DNA of 64,000 nt from Myrica gale (lineage: Eukaryota > Streptophyta > Magnoliopsida > Fagales > Myricaceae), in assembly GCA_963930655.1 (NCBI GenBank), contig OZ005621.1:1413001-1477000 (forward strand). The letters are read 5' to 3'. Below are positions 1-12,387 of the stretch, one piece after another (the stretch's first letter is position 1; each line of letters opens with the position of its first letter). Below the pieces are notes generated by a model. It was not told where the DNA came from. It saw only the letters and a list, made by a program, of their open reading frames with translations, and made no database searches. The position numbers and the translations under genes were made by a program.

Positions 1-1270
1 GTGTTTTGCAAGAGTAATTTTGGAGATTAATTTTGAAGAAGTTGTTATTGTAATTCTTTTGAGAGATCTTCATCGATGTTGGAAAATATCGGATATGTTA
101 ATGTAAAGCTTAGGGTTTTGATTGATATTTTTTGGCTTTTTACGGTTTATGAATATTTGGATGAAGTTGTAGTAATTAATTTTGTAATATTGGGGCCTAG
201 ATAAATGATTAGTCACGGTGAAAAAGTCTTATTTTATATGAAAATCTTTTCACTTGGAGTTTGGGCCAGGGCGTTACAAAAACAATTCTCCGGGTTCATG
301 CGTGAGAATTCTGCGGACATAGTGCATATGTTATACCTTCTTCTCTTCTCCTTAATCTTCCAGGAAGGTGCATTAGATAGCTCTCATGAAAAAACAACAA
401 TATTGCACCAGTGTGTAACATCGGGGCCCTATCAAATTTAACGTCATTAAGTATGCCCGATCCGAAAAGATTCTAGAACTTATACTGCTCAAACGCTATT
501 TATTGGTCATGACAGTATCGATGTCACGTGTCTGAAGTTTTGCAACGTGGAACCACACGATTCGCGGAAGAAGCATTCATAATCGTGCGGACCTTTTTCG
601 TACCGTCTGAACGATGTTATTTTTTTCCGTTGGAACGTTGTTGACATTGTCCGGACTGAATAGAATGTTCATGACGATTTTTAATTTGTCACTATATCCT
701 AACGATTATTATTCGTTAGGTAATGTCCGTTCGGACATTTTATAAAAAGAGTCCGGACGATATTGTAAAAATTATGACGATTTTAATTGTGACTCAGTTA
801 CAACGATTTAAAATTTGTCACCCTGCAAAGAGTCTGAACGGTTTGCTTGTTCATCCGGACGAGATTTTATTTTTGTGATGATTTTTATTGTCACTTGTTC
901 GCGACGCGTGTATGTCGTCACACTAGAAATACATCCGAACGTGTTTTTGACCGATCCGGACGGTTTTGGAGTTCCTTGATAGTTTTGTGTGACGAAATTA
1001 ATATTTTGTCATAGAAAGTTCACTTTCAGTGACAATTTGATTTGACATCCAAAATTTTGTCACTTAAAATTATATAAGGGTAAATGTGTTGTTTGTTTGC
1101 CAAAATTTTAAAAAATATTCTTAAAATTTTGGGAATCTTTACTTTATTAAGATTTATTGGGGTTTGTGAAAAGTATAGTGTGTAGGTGTAAAAGTTAAAA
1201 ATCTTGGAGTGTGTTTGGTTTACCCGAATTGTTGAGACACCAAATTATTGGCTAAACAAACATGTATTTC
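1..1270. other. Gene-free left edge with degenerate repeats
   Basis: I see no supportable gene here. Between about 580 and 1070 the motif GTCCGGACG and variants of GTGACGATTTTT/GTCAC recur many times in both orientations. This looks like an old, badly decayed transposon, but I cannot assign a family and see no clear terminal repeats. The short open frames are not coding-like. Confidence 0.4.
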
Positions 1271-1506
1271 ATAAAACCAACAGAAAATAAAACCAGAGCA
1301 TCTTGATGCATACTGAGAAAGAAAGTAAATAAATTACATATAAGAACTCAAAAACAAGGATCTAAAGGGAGCAACTTTTGCTTAGCAAACTACCATGACT
1401 CCCCTATCAAAATAGTCCACACCCCACAATAAACTGTTTTTCTACGCCTATGCTTGATGATTCTGACAAGAGCACTTTTTTCGTTTTCTCTTCTGGAATC
1501 AGTAGA

Positions 1507-1762
1507 TTAACAGAGGTTACAGAACAAGAAATCGAAGCAGCCCTCTGTGCAGTCATAACAGCAAGAACAACTGCAACCCACCAACAAAATCAAACCATTC
1601 ACGAATAGCAGTAACAAAGAAAATTGATTCTTCGAAGGATTTAAAACGAACAAAAATAAGATGGTACCACTCATTGATGGCCTTGTCTTGTTCATCTTGA
1701 TAAGCTTGGAACTCTAAGACCTTGCCAGAAGTATCTATGGCTTGAGGTGCAGGGGGTTCCAT
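1507..1762 (-). CDS. Small spliced cysteine-rich protein, 52 aa
   Basis: Two exons are inferred: 1668-1762 and 1507-1570 on the minus strand. They are joined across a 97-nt GT-AG intron (donor GTGGTACC, acceptor GGTTGCAG). The ATG at 1760-1762 opens a hydrophilic N-terminus (MEPPAPQAIDTSGKVLEF) rich in Glu, Asp and Gln. The second exon adds a compact tail with eight cysteines in 21 residues, beginning ECCSCCYDC. Read without splicing, the frame instead runs into a hydrophobic AT-rich stretch that looks intronic. A CT/GA repeat of about 18 nt sits directly upstream of the ATG, as in many plant 5' leaders. I do not recognise a named family. The Cys-rich end resembles small membrane- or metal-associated plant proteins, but this is inference. 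There is no signal peptide. Confidence 0.55.
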
Positions 1763-2995
1763 CTCTCTCTCTCTCTCTGAGTCACTGGAAAATGAACAAA
1801 GCGGAATGACGCTGGGCAATCACGTGGTGCGCACTTGGGTCGGCTGTCAAAGATAGGTTGATGAAAAATGTGACTGCGTAAGACTAGGCAAAAGGAAAGA
1901 AGCAAAGTTTAACGGTGAAAGTGGTCTACTTAGATTCTAGCCGTTAGATGGTTTCTGGATGCAGAGCGCAATCAACGGTTAGAGATGAAAATCCAAAAAA
2001 TTTCCGGGTGTCATTGACCACCACAGGAAAGTCTATACATACAAAAGCCTCTGTAAACAGAAGTGGAAAGGAATACGGAAGATTAAAAATACCATATTAT
2101 ATATATATATATATTAGAAAATAAAAAAGTACATAGTTTACAGAAAAATAATGCTAAATAAAATAGTGAAGGCTCATCCATTAATGGTGGAATGGCGTGC
2201 CCTACTAGCCACCGACTCCCACTTCATTGTCTAACTATAATTATTTATACCAGTTTCGGGCCACTTTAAATGGTTAATAAAATATATTTTCTGGACCAAT
2301 TAGGGGGAGGCAGTATTCACAAAATGGGCATTTTGGGAAAGCAACGGAACAATTTGTGTTTGAAGGTTGCTACCAAAAGACATTTTATATCTTTCCACAT
2401 TACTATTTTGTGGCCGTCGATTCTTTATTTGCCTAATGCCTGTTGGGGTTGTAAGATTTTCAATTTGGGGATTAGGTTTCCTAATGCCTGTTGGGGTTGT
2501 AAGATTTTCAATTTGGGGACATCAGACATGTGACATTTATAAAGTTTATAATGCTTTCTGGGTTGTTTCTTTAGAGAGTGCTCAAGTGACTGTGTTTGTG
2601 TCGTGGAATTGTATAGTCCAAGTCAAATGTAGCCACTAAATCCACCATAAAGCCTGCCCCAATCAACTTCTTCCGCATGGACCACCTATCAAGTCCTTAG
2701 CAGTGTCCGTGATAGTGTTAAGAGTAGCTACAAAAGTTCCTTCTTCTTCATCCTCTTTTGTGGGCCTGCGTGGCTAGAAATTATAATTCCTTTATCTTCT
2801 CTCATATATAATGTTTTTCCTATACTACCTTTTGACCTTGAATTTGGCATTTTTCCGGAAGTGCCTGTTGCCGACTATTGGATAATGGACATGTTGGATT
2901 TTGCACATTTGCTAGAGGGATAAGAGACCGAGGAGAAACCAAACGTTTTGAAATTTTGATGATATTTAATAATACGCATTTGATCGTATAGAAGG
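1763..2995. other. Intergenic region
   Basis: No gene is seen. The stretch contains the GA-rich leader of the small gene on its left, a (TA)n tract near 2098-2113 and a short tandem duplication annotated separately. Open frames at 2270-2639 lie across that duplication and look non-coding. Confidence 0.5.
2432..2519. repeat. 48-bp tandem duplication
   Basis: A unit beginning CCTAATGCCTGTTGGGG occurs at 2432 and again at 2480. The period is 48 bp and about 40 bp of the second copy is preserved without a visible mismatch. It is non-coding and probably arose by replication slippage. Confidence 0.85.
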
Positions 2996-3069
2996 GACCG
3001 CATAGCGCAGTGGATTAGCGCGTCTGACTTCGGATCAGAAGGTCGTGGGTTCGACTCCCACTGTGGTCG
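2996..3069 (+). tRNA. tRNA-Arg (anticodon TCG)
   Basis: The 74-nt sequence folds as a complete cloverleaf. The seven-pair acceptor stem is GACCGCA with TGTGGTC (one G-T), the D stem is GCGC/GCGC, and the anticodon stem is TCTGA/TCAGA around loop CTTCGGA (TCG). The T arm is GTGGG-TTCGACT-CCCAC and the discriminator base is G. There is no intron. A run of T starting at 3072 fits a Pol III terminator. Confidence 0.96.
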
Positions 3070-3070
3070 A

Positions 3071-4500
3071 CTTTTTTTTTTTCCATTGCAAAAGAAATTT
3101 TGAGTGATTTACTCTTTTATTTCCCTATAAGTGATTTACTCCACCGTACCCGAAAAAACATTTAGGAAAATTTCTTTGTTTCACACACCGTTAATTCCGT
3201 ACGGAGAGGCCCTGGAGCCGACTATTCAATATTGGGCTTGAAGCCCTTTTCAAATTGAGTGGACCTGAAGTCCACACATCACAAGAGAGCCCACAGGTCC
3301 GCAGACATAGATCCGCAAACCCCCACCTTAGCCCGAAAGTCCACTAACTTGAAGGACAGCCGCAAAACGGCAGTGTCTTACGTAGAGGAGAGGATACGAC
3401 CGGAAAATCCTAACCTTTAGAATAAAATTTGGATAAAATACATTTTTCACTCAAAAACTAGTAGGTTAGTGACACATTGCACCTCAAACTACAATTTTTA
3501 AGACATTTCATCCTCAAACTACCAATGTTAGACACTTTACACCCTAAACTACCACTTTGACACATTACACCCTTCAACTACTAATATTAAACACTTTGCA
3601 CCCTCTATTTGACAATAATACATTTAATAAATTAATGAATTGACAACAATATCTTTAATATATGCAAAATGGGTCAAGGACATTATTGTCATTTTACTCT
3701 ACAAATTTGACATAGGGTGCTAAGTGTCAAAAATTGGTAGTTAGAGGGTGCAATGTATCAAAATTGGTAGTTTAGGCTGTAAAGTGTAAAACCTACGATA
3801 GTTTTGTGGGTGAAAAATATATTTTCCCATAAAATTTTATTAAAATTCTAAAATGACAAAACGCTGTGTAAAATAGGCAAGCTAAAGATAACCGATACTT
3901 GTTCCTTGCCTGTATATAGATACTTGTTATGCCTTCTCGATCAAGGGCATGTAACAGTGATATAATGATATTGGTGTATGAAAATGAAAGATGGGAGTCT
4001 CATGGAGAACTTGACATAAAATTTGCCAATTTATTTAGTGTCGAGCAGAAACAGATAAATCAATAAAAATAAAACTGCAGCTACCTATATAAAACTGCGA
4101 CTTTCAATCCCTAGTAGAAAGGAGAGAACAAGATACAACAACTTCCATCTTCTAATATATCTATACAATCGTCTTTTTGACTCAAGATTGTACATGGAGG
4201 TAAAACTATGGACTTCAGAGGGGTAATCATCAATTAACTTCCGTGGTAACTGAGCTCTAAGTCACAGAAAAGTGTACAAAAACTGCTTCAAAATTCTTAT
4301 GCAGGGATACACTTCCGGGAAGAAGAAGAAGAAGCTTGTACAAATTCAAGTCCCGTCAAGTCAAAGAACCTACCATCTCAACATATGGCTGAAAGTCACC
4401 TACAAGAGCATCCACGACGTCTTTGATACAAGTACGGGGCCACGTATTACCAGAAGCCATGACAAAAAATGTCAGTTGCTGTTCTTCCCTTTAACGCAGG
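3071..4500. other. Intergenic region with a foldback element
   Basis: No gene is seen. The stretch contains one copy of the 'GACACTTTGCACCC' foldback family (3434-3828, annotated separately). Part of 4100-4500 is the probable 3' untranslated or downstream region of the MAPKKK gene. The ancestral C-terminal frame of that gene would end at 4501. Confidence 0.5.
3434..3828. mobile_element. MITE-like foldback element, family copy 1
   Basis: The left end (about AAAATACATTTTTCACTC) and the right end (GGGTGAAAAATATATTTTCCC) are inverted repeats of each other. The interior is built from diverged repeats of 'caaactacc ... gacactttgcaccc', with their reverse complements on the right side. Two further copies lie at 43743-44134 and 47563-47948. 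No coding capacity is present, so this is a non-autonomous element. The superfamily is not clear. Confidence 0.65.
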
Positions 4501-4606
4501 TTATCTGAATTTACTACTCTGTTTGGTGCTAGGATTGACACTGGTGGGAGCATTTGCAGGAGGACTGGGATGATATTTGCTGGAACCTAAGTGTGGCGGC
4601 GATGAA

Positions 4607-7600
4607 TTAGTAAAATTCTTCAGGGTAGAGCGAGGAGAATATGGGAAGGCCACTGTCAAAGTCTGAAGTTTCATGATAAGGTTGTTGGACAGGGTCGCTG
4701 GGGAAAATAGAAATATTTATGGAGCTGGCATGGCAGTCATGCATTGAAGCCCATGTTCCTTTCTATTTAGTTGAGTAAATATATGTGGTCTGAGTTTTCA
4801 AGGACTGTCAAGGAGAAGTAATGTAACTGTTACCTCTCATAGGCTAACTTTTCTCTTGCAATATGCGTGCTTGGGAACCTTGGCACCTGATCAAGTTTTT
4901 TCTCAGGTCGGTCTATTGGACTATGGGGTTTATCCTGTCAAAGTAATGAAACTATAACACAAACATCAAACATCTATGGGAAAAAGACAAACTGAGTGGC
5001 ATTAGTATTTACCGCCTGGTTCTTCCCATGAAATACCACGTTGCAAGATGGGGGGGAATCCATCTGCTGCGAGTTCTTCAGGAACCGATGTTCGAGTAAC
5101 ACCGCAGCAGATGGCCTGTCTGCAGGGTTTCTTTGAAAGCAGCACCTTAGAAAATCCTTGCCCTCATGTGACAAGGTTTCTGGTATGGGAGGGGTATCTC
5201 TCAAAACTTTGAACATGGCTGCAGCCTGCATCACCGTTAAATGCAACTTAGAAAGAGTGGGAAGATCTGAGTGCAAGTAATATGACTAAGAAAACTCCAA
5301 CAAAGATATACCATCCAAAACAAAATTCAATGGCAGCAGACAAAAGATTCAGTTGAATGGCAATATTACGACACAAATAGCCTGTGGAATAACATGTTGC
5401 CCATTACCACACTTCACCATTTCCTACAAGCAGACAACTAGATTGCAAAGCCATCAAAAGCAGCACAAAGTGTATGCAACTGCGGTTCTCCAACTCCATC
5501 ATGGAACCCAAATGTGGAAATCGGGAAGTCAACTTAGGAATTGATAACTGTACTCCTAAAAGCACACCAATACTCAAGTCCCTTTTTTCTTTTCCTTCTT
5601 TTGTTTCCCCAACCATTTCTATGAAGATCTGCCAATTTAGTGGGTCATGCCAGCCATATTCATCTTAAAATCTAGCAAAACATAAAAACAAGGTCACTCG
5701 CCACACTTTATCAGCATCTGACAGAACGGAAAATGTTGTAGGGATTATAAGTTTTATCAAAAGCTTGAATGACAATATCTCTTAAATTGGTTTCCACAAA
5801 GAATACATTCAAATTTCGAAACAAGATCAAAAATCAAATCTGAAAAGAACTGGATCTGATATGTATAATTTCATAAGAACTGGATGTAAAGGAGGATTGT
5901 GGTAGCATCCACTCATTAGTTCGTGCATCTCTGCTCAATCAATCAGAACCCTTTAGCTTCATTTGGCAATACATTAGACGGCGGCTTCAAAATTGAGAGG
6001 CTATTTTGAATATCTTATTGCAGGACTTTCTAGATTCTGGAAATTTAAATTCAATGGCATACATGCAAGAGAAATATCTACTTCCATTGCAGTATTTTTA
6101 ATTCGAATTTCATGATGAAAGGACCATATAAAGGAACATTTGGCGCCTACCCCTTCAAACTCACTCCAAGGAGGTTTTCCCGTGAGCATTTCAATAATTG
6201 TACAACCCAAACTCCAAATATCTACAGCAAGTGCCAGATCGGAGCTGGAATCTTTCTGCATCACAGCTTGCATGAGCTGCAAAAAGGCAATGATGTCAGT
6301 ATCAGAAGGATAGGGGCCAAATGAGGACTTAAGGTAGCAGCAAGAATATACCTCTGGAGCCATCCAGTATGGGCTCCCCTTTAAAGAAAGATCAGCTGCT
6401 TGTCCAGTAAGCTGTGCAGCAATTAAGTTCCCAATTATTTAACCCATCATCCACAGGAAAGCTTGAAGAGTGAAAATGAACAAAATACAGAGTGCAAAGC
6501 CAATACGACAGATTGAACACTTCCCAAGAACATTCTTCATATTAAGGATCCCACAATCCTGATTGTTCTTTTACAAAACAGAAGCCATACTATCGCACAG
6601 ATTTGCATAAGCACCAGAAAAACGATCTTCACAGACCCTAGACTAAATTTTAAATTCAACATTTTGGCATGCAAATGTCAATGTTATCTGTTCAACTACT
6701 ACAGAGATCTTCCGTCATGATACGGAAGAAGTATATGCAGTCACGTAAACATTCTATCTGAAAAAGATCAAGGAGACGGGGGACTAATGTCTTTGGTGAA
6801 TCTGTATAGCATAAGAGGAGAAGTAGAAGAAGAAGAAGTACCATCTACTTTATATATAGAGGGGGAATTACTACATTGAGATAGAAACGATAGTGCAACA
6901 GAAATATTGAAATGTAACTTGAAACAATAAAAAAAACAAACAAACTCACGTGCTTAGCCATCCCAAAGTCAGCAAGCTTGACAACTCCACATGAATCAAC
7001 AAGCAAATTAGCCCCTTTGATGTCCCTGTGAACACAAGGAAAAGACAGAAACAGTGCATGTTCAGAAAATTAGCCCCAAGGCTACTTCTCTCAGACTGAA
7101 TAGATGAACAGGAATTTTGCATGCTTCATCATTCTAGTTTTACAACACGAAGTATAGGCTGTGACTGCTTCAATCAATTAAACCACCATCAATTGTACTG
7201 GTTGTACCTGTGAATTGTTTTCATCCTATGCAAGTAAGCCAACCCAGTGAGAATATGGCGAGTAAAATTGCGAACAACAGATTCTGTTATGGCTCCACAA
7301 TGCTCCCGAACATATTTATTGATTGAACCAGGATGAACATATTCCAGGTATATGTAGAACCGGTCTTCAACCTGCATATGCTTAACATTAGTCCTATATG
7401 CTGAATCGAGGATACTTTAGCTGGCAATGTTCAAATAATGTCTGAGTATGCTTCTGGATGAATACTCACTATTTTACTACCATAATACTGCACGATATTT
7501 TGATGCTTCAGCTGGCTGAGAACTTTGATTTCCTGAAACCAATAATAGAAGCAAGGATTTCATTAGGAAAAGGGGAACTCATGCACACCAAATGTGTGTA

Positions 7601-10486
7601 CAAAGCTCTCATCCACAATAAAACCAAAAATAAAGATAATTGATAAAATCAACAAAAGTAAATGTAGAAGTGATGCCAAGCACACGAGACCTTTCAAACA
7701 ACAATACAAATACTTGAACCCGAAAATAGACAAATCCAACACATGATAATTTCTTTTTCAAAATCTTAAAGCTGAACGCCAAGAAAGACAGGCCATTCAT
7801 ACTCCCAAAACATATCCCCACAGGAGCATATGGATCCCAACCATCAAACCAGGGTACAAAAGGAATTTCACAGGCCCGGCAACAACCAACTGAAATTCTC
7901 TTCATCTCTAGTGAATCAAATAACTGAAAACAATTATCCTCATCCACTAGAAACATTGTAGAAGAATCAAGAACGCAAAATCTGTACATTATTTGTCATG
8001 AAGATTTTAAACTAAGCTCTCGATTACACCTAATAAGAAATGGGATACAAGCTAAACCACTTTCTACAGATATTACATCCAGTATAACATGAAAGTGATA
8101 GTCCTATTTATATTTCCTATGCATGCGACAAAAAATATCTCACCCATATAAGGCATTAAAGAAACCCCAGAAGACATGAACAAAAGGAAAGAGCTTTTGC
8201 GGCAGTAGTTAACCAATGGTAACATCATATAATAAATACCACAAAATTTGTCCATTACTACTAGTTTCCTTGGTAACAATATATGACTCTCTACATTCAA
8301 CTAGTAGCGCAATCAACTCTGGAGAGCAACCTGCTGCAACTGCTTTATACACTCTGCAGTTTTTGGGTCATCTGGAAGTAATTCAACTTCCTTCATTGCA
8401 CATAAAGCTCCAGTTTCCCTGAAAGAAGAGAGTCAGTGGTGTTAGACTTCACTCCAGCAAAAGACACTAATAAAAGAAGCACATGGGGCATGTGTACCGA
8501 TTGGTGGCAACATAAACGCTTCCAAATGTACCCCGCCCAATAATCTTTCCTTTTTGCCATTGACTATTCATTGGCACCAACTCCGATTTAACAATAGCTT
8601 GAGGAATGGGAGATGACGGTGAAGACATGGCTGCACCTGGCGGAAGAGGTAATGGATGGACATTTACGAGACAATTGCTCTCACGGCGCGCTGTCGAGGT
8701 TTCGAGGGATAATTTGGAATGCAACGGCGAGGCAGGCCCGGTTGGGCTTTTGGGGTTTGGATGGGGACTTCTCACACGAGGACTATGAAGAGGAGAAGTC
8801 TCACAACTGAACGCAATGTAGTCGAGGTGTGCAGGGGAAAGGAGCTCAGGACCAATTCCCGAGGTTGGTATCTCTGGAGCAGACCAGGCTTGATTCTCCT
8901 TCGGAATCAGGGAAGGATAATATAGAAATGTATCAGCTGCACTACACCTTTGTGGGCTGAGTGCAGGACTCGAGAAAGGACTAGTTGGAGCACTCCTGAT
9001 GGGAACATTTACTCTGAAGCCATCTCTTGAGGCTTTCGAGCCATTTAGCTCTTGACGTGCCCTCATCAACGACCCCTCGCCGACATAATCTGTACTCTTT
9101 TTCGTGTCCCTCACATCTCGGCTAGCAAACACACTGAAATGGACAATGTTAGGAGAGGCAAAAGGTAGCACAATAAGTCGTCAGCCGATGCACAACGAAT
9201 CAAATTTCAGACATTGAACCGCCGTCCAGATAAGCACTTTCCCAAACAGGGCAGCTACTATGATGAAAAGAACACATGGCATAAAACTGATGCAAAGGAG
9301 TCAGAAGGATCAGCTTGTGTGAACGTACATTTTGCAGTTCACCAATAAACGAAGTAGCACGAGTCACTAAAATCCACGCTTTCGTAATTAGCACACGAAA
9401 TAAGTATAAGCACTCGACCAAAACTTCAGGTAATACAACTGAAATAGTGATTAATCCCCGATTTGCACAACAGCCATGAGATATTGAAAGTGGAATAAAA
9501 AAAAGACCGTGAAGTGAAGCAAAACCCTTCTCTGTGCAATCGAATTTCACGCAAGCTTTGTTTTACCCGCTTTGATGAAACAAAGCAAGTCTTATTTTAC
9601 CAAAAGTTAGTCACATATTAGAATGTTCTAAGAAAATTTGTTAAGAACTTTTGTTATCCTAGTTTCATAGGAACGAGTATTTGAGTATAAAAAGAAAGTA
9701 GCTGCACAAATTTTTTTTTTAAATATATATTTTTTTAAAAAAATTATATAAAAAGACCTAATTTTTAACATGTACTTAAGCCTCATTCTTTATTGAGCAA
9801 TAAATTCCACCGAAAAGAGTCACAACTAGCACTCCTGATTATTCGACCATATGAAATAGATTCATTTCCAAGTGGTAAATTAAGGTGAAAGGAAATAACC
9901 ATTAAAAATATCTGATGCCCAAAAACCAAGTAAACTAATATTATATTAAACAAAACATGCCATGAACAGATGAAAGTCAATATAGAATGTAAAACAAATG
10001 AAATATTCACCTCCTAATTGGAGAGTTTGAGCACACTCCGTCTCTAAATCGCTCCTTAAAGCCTCGGCTCGGATCGGTCTTCGGCGAAGGGAGCGGGATG
10101 TACACGTCACCGGAAGTGGACCCCTCCTTGCGGTAAAAGATCCCGGAACCCGGCAGCGGCAGCGGCTGCGGCTGCACTTGTGTCAAGTATACCGGCGCTG
10201 ACGCTGACGACGACGCCGAAGAAAACCTAGGAGTCACGTATTCGGTACCGTTGCTTGGCGATCGCAACAGCCGCGAGAGAGGCTCCGACCCGCCCGAAAT
10301 GTCCTGGTCGGTCAAATGCCGGAGCTTCCGCTGGCGCGTGAGCTTCCTTAGTGCGCCAAAACTAAAGCGGGCGGCGTCTTCATCGTTCCTCCTGGTAGGT
10401 GAGTCCTGGCCGGGGTCTTTGAGCGAGGAGGACGAGGTTTGAGAACCAGAAGAGGATGAGAATGATATATTATACAACCAACGCAT
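4607..10486 (-). CDS. MAPKKK5: MAP kinase kinase kinase, MAPKKK5-like
   Basis: Eleven minus-strand exons are inferred: 10011-10486, 8498-9133, 8331-8418, 7470-7532, 7208-7371, 6950-7025, 6352-6411, 6151-6276, 5013-5225, 4834-4901 and 4607-4697. All phases join, giving about 686 aa. The ATG at 10486 starts [14 protein letters not shown], typical of the MAPKKK5 N-terminus. Residues 1-350 are Ser/Pro-rich and probably disordered. The kinase domain (about 356-614) has the Gly loop [10 protein letters not shown], Lys380 in [13 protein letters not shown] (Asp477), DFGMAK (Asp495) and SPYWMAPE. This is a MEKK-class Ser/Thr kinase that phosphorylates MAP kinase kinases. In Arabidopsis MAPKKK5 links chitin receptor signalling to MPK3/6. 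The last exon probably carries a 1-bp frameshift near 4657 that replaces the normal tail. Exons 10 and 11 are the least certain. Confidence 0.9.
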
Positions 10487-11430
10487 AGCTGCACGCAATC
10501 ATGCCTGCTGTGTATCTTCCTCTTCCTACATGACACGTATTTAAAAATCAAACGAATTTGAGTTTCTGATTTTTTGACGAGCTGAGGGTAACGAAGAGAT
10601 CGTGTTGCAGGCAGATGAAGGAAGAAGATGTTTTCCTCCCTAGGAGGAGGAAAAGATCCATGGAAACGGTGGATCTTCTTCCAGGGACATGGGCACAGAC
10701 AGACAGGGAACCGGAAAGCTAGCGAGGACTCGAATCTGTGACTCTGTGCCCTGTGTCTATCTCTCTCCAACGCGGTTTACAACGTACTTCCACGCCAAAC
10801 GGGAAGGTTGTCTCCATTTTGAGAGGTCAATATGCTCTCCCTCCACCGAAGTCAAGGCTTTGGAAAGAGAGAGAGAGGAGAGTGTGTGTGTGTGTGTGTC
10901 TGTCTGTTAGTTATTTATTTATTTTAATCATATTTCGTTATTTCTGCTATTTTGGCTTACTGGGTAGTTGTGCTGTTGCCATGCCAGCTGTATCCGTCCA
11001 CTTTGCCCTGACAGGGTGCTAGGGGTGAAGGTAATTCCTTTATTTATTTATTTTTAATTAAATTCGTCAGTGAAGGTCATTTTTTTAAAAAAATTGTTTA
11101 TTTTTATTAAAGTTTTTAGTAAGTTTTCAACTCTACCACTCCATTGCCATTCGTTGTTGTGGTTCATGAGCTTTCGTCTCACTTTTCTTCATATGAATAA
11201 ATAACTAAAATTATATTATTGTAATCAAGAAAAAAAAGTTATAACTTTACCACTCAACTTAATTAATAAATTCAATTTACTCCTTATAGTAAGGATCGAG
11301 ATTCAGATGTCCGTGTTTAGCCGTACTTAAAGGATTATCCTTGTTTATTTAAAAATAAAACACGAAAAAGTCAAAGGGATAAGTATTAAGGGAATTTAGT
11401 AATTTAGTCCTTAGGTTTTACAGACTTTTA

Positions 11431-11697
11431 CGTTTTAGTCCTTGAATTTAAATTTTTCAAATATTAGTCTTTGGGTTTACATTTTTTTACAAAATGTTCA
11501 TTCCGTCAGTATGTCGTACATATGTTTAATGAAGCTTTCTAACACACGTCAACAATTTGAAGGGGTCGACCGGTACATAAAATGGTCGACCACTATATGG
11601 TCCGTTAAGTTTATGAACGACAGACTAATGGAAGGACTATTTTGTAAAAAAATATAAATCTAAAGACTAATATTTAAAAAAATTAAACTCAAGATTA
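11431..11697. mobile_element. Foldback (MITE-like) element
   Basis: The left arm (about 11443-11503, containing CAAATATTAGTCTTTGGG) is the reverse complement of the right arm (about 11630-11695), with some 65 bp of arm and roughly 10-15% mismatch. The middle holds a short GC-richer spacer with repeated GTCGACC. No open frame of note is present. It is probably a non-autonomous DNA transposon; no target duplication is evident. Confidence 0.55.
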
Positions 11698-12180
11698 AGG
11701 TGGTGTTCGGTTAAAAAAAAAATCTAAGGATTTTTTTGAATTCTCACAATACAAAAAATTCTACAACCAAACATCATTTTTAACACAACATAAAAATAAC
11801 TACAACACGCATATCAATAAAATTAACATCACTTAAAAATTTTCAAAATACAAAAAATTCTCAACCTAAAGAATAAATTGATAAATTCTCTATTTCCACG
11901 AACACACACTGTACGGTAATCTAAACGCAGTTGTAAAATAAAAGGAACCAGGACCCCCGCGCTTTTGTCCTGGTCGTAGCCTCGTGGGTAGAACTCGAAA
12001 AGAATTTTGATACCTATTGTCACGTGGAAAAGATTCATTGGTGCAAATATCTTCTCCTTTTTTTTTTAATTGCAAATATCTTCTCCTAATACTTTGCAAA
12101 CACGCTTGAGATTTTTGTTTTCCCAGAGTCTTTTCTTATGGTTTGTCTCTGAGATATAAAGAAACCGGAATAATATAAAG

Positions 12181-12387
12181 GAAGAAAGAAAGACTCCAAG
12201 GGTTTGGTGTGGTGGTAAGGCTTCGGCTTGGGTTCTAACATGTCCCAAGTTCGAGCCCCAACATCCTCATTATCGCCCTTGACTTATCTGCTCCCTGGGT
12301 TGTGGGGTCGGTCCAGTGGGCCGAGATTTGTACTTCAGGGTTGGGCCAAAAGGGTCCGGCTTTGGGAAATTTCCTCGTCATAAAAAA
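12181..12387 (+). mobile_element. tRNA-derived SINE, copy A
   Basis: Pol III box A (TGGTGTGGTGG, 12205-12215) and box B (GTTCGAGCC, 12249-12257) lie 44 bp apart, followed by a tRNA-unrelated body and a short A-rich tail. The element is flanked by a 12-bp direct repeat, AATAATATAAAG, at 12169-12180 and 12388-12399. This is the target-site duplication expected of target-primed retrotransposition. A related copy lies near 58973-59157. Confidence 0.8.

Noticed and set aside
10348..11022. Overlapping open frames of 73-140 codons on both strands upstream of MAPKKK5
   Set aside because: They cover the leader and promoter region and a GA/GT microsatellite, overlap each other on opposite strands and show no domain or splice context.
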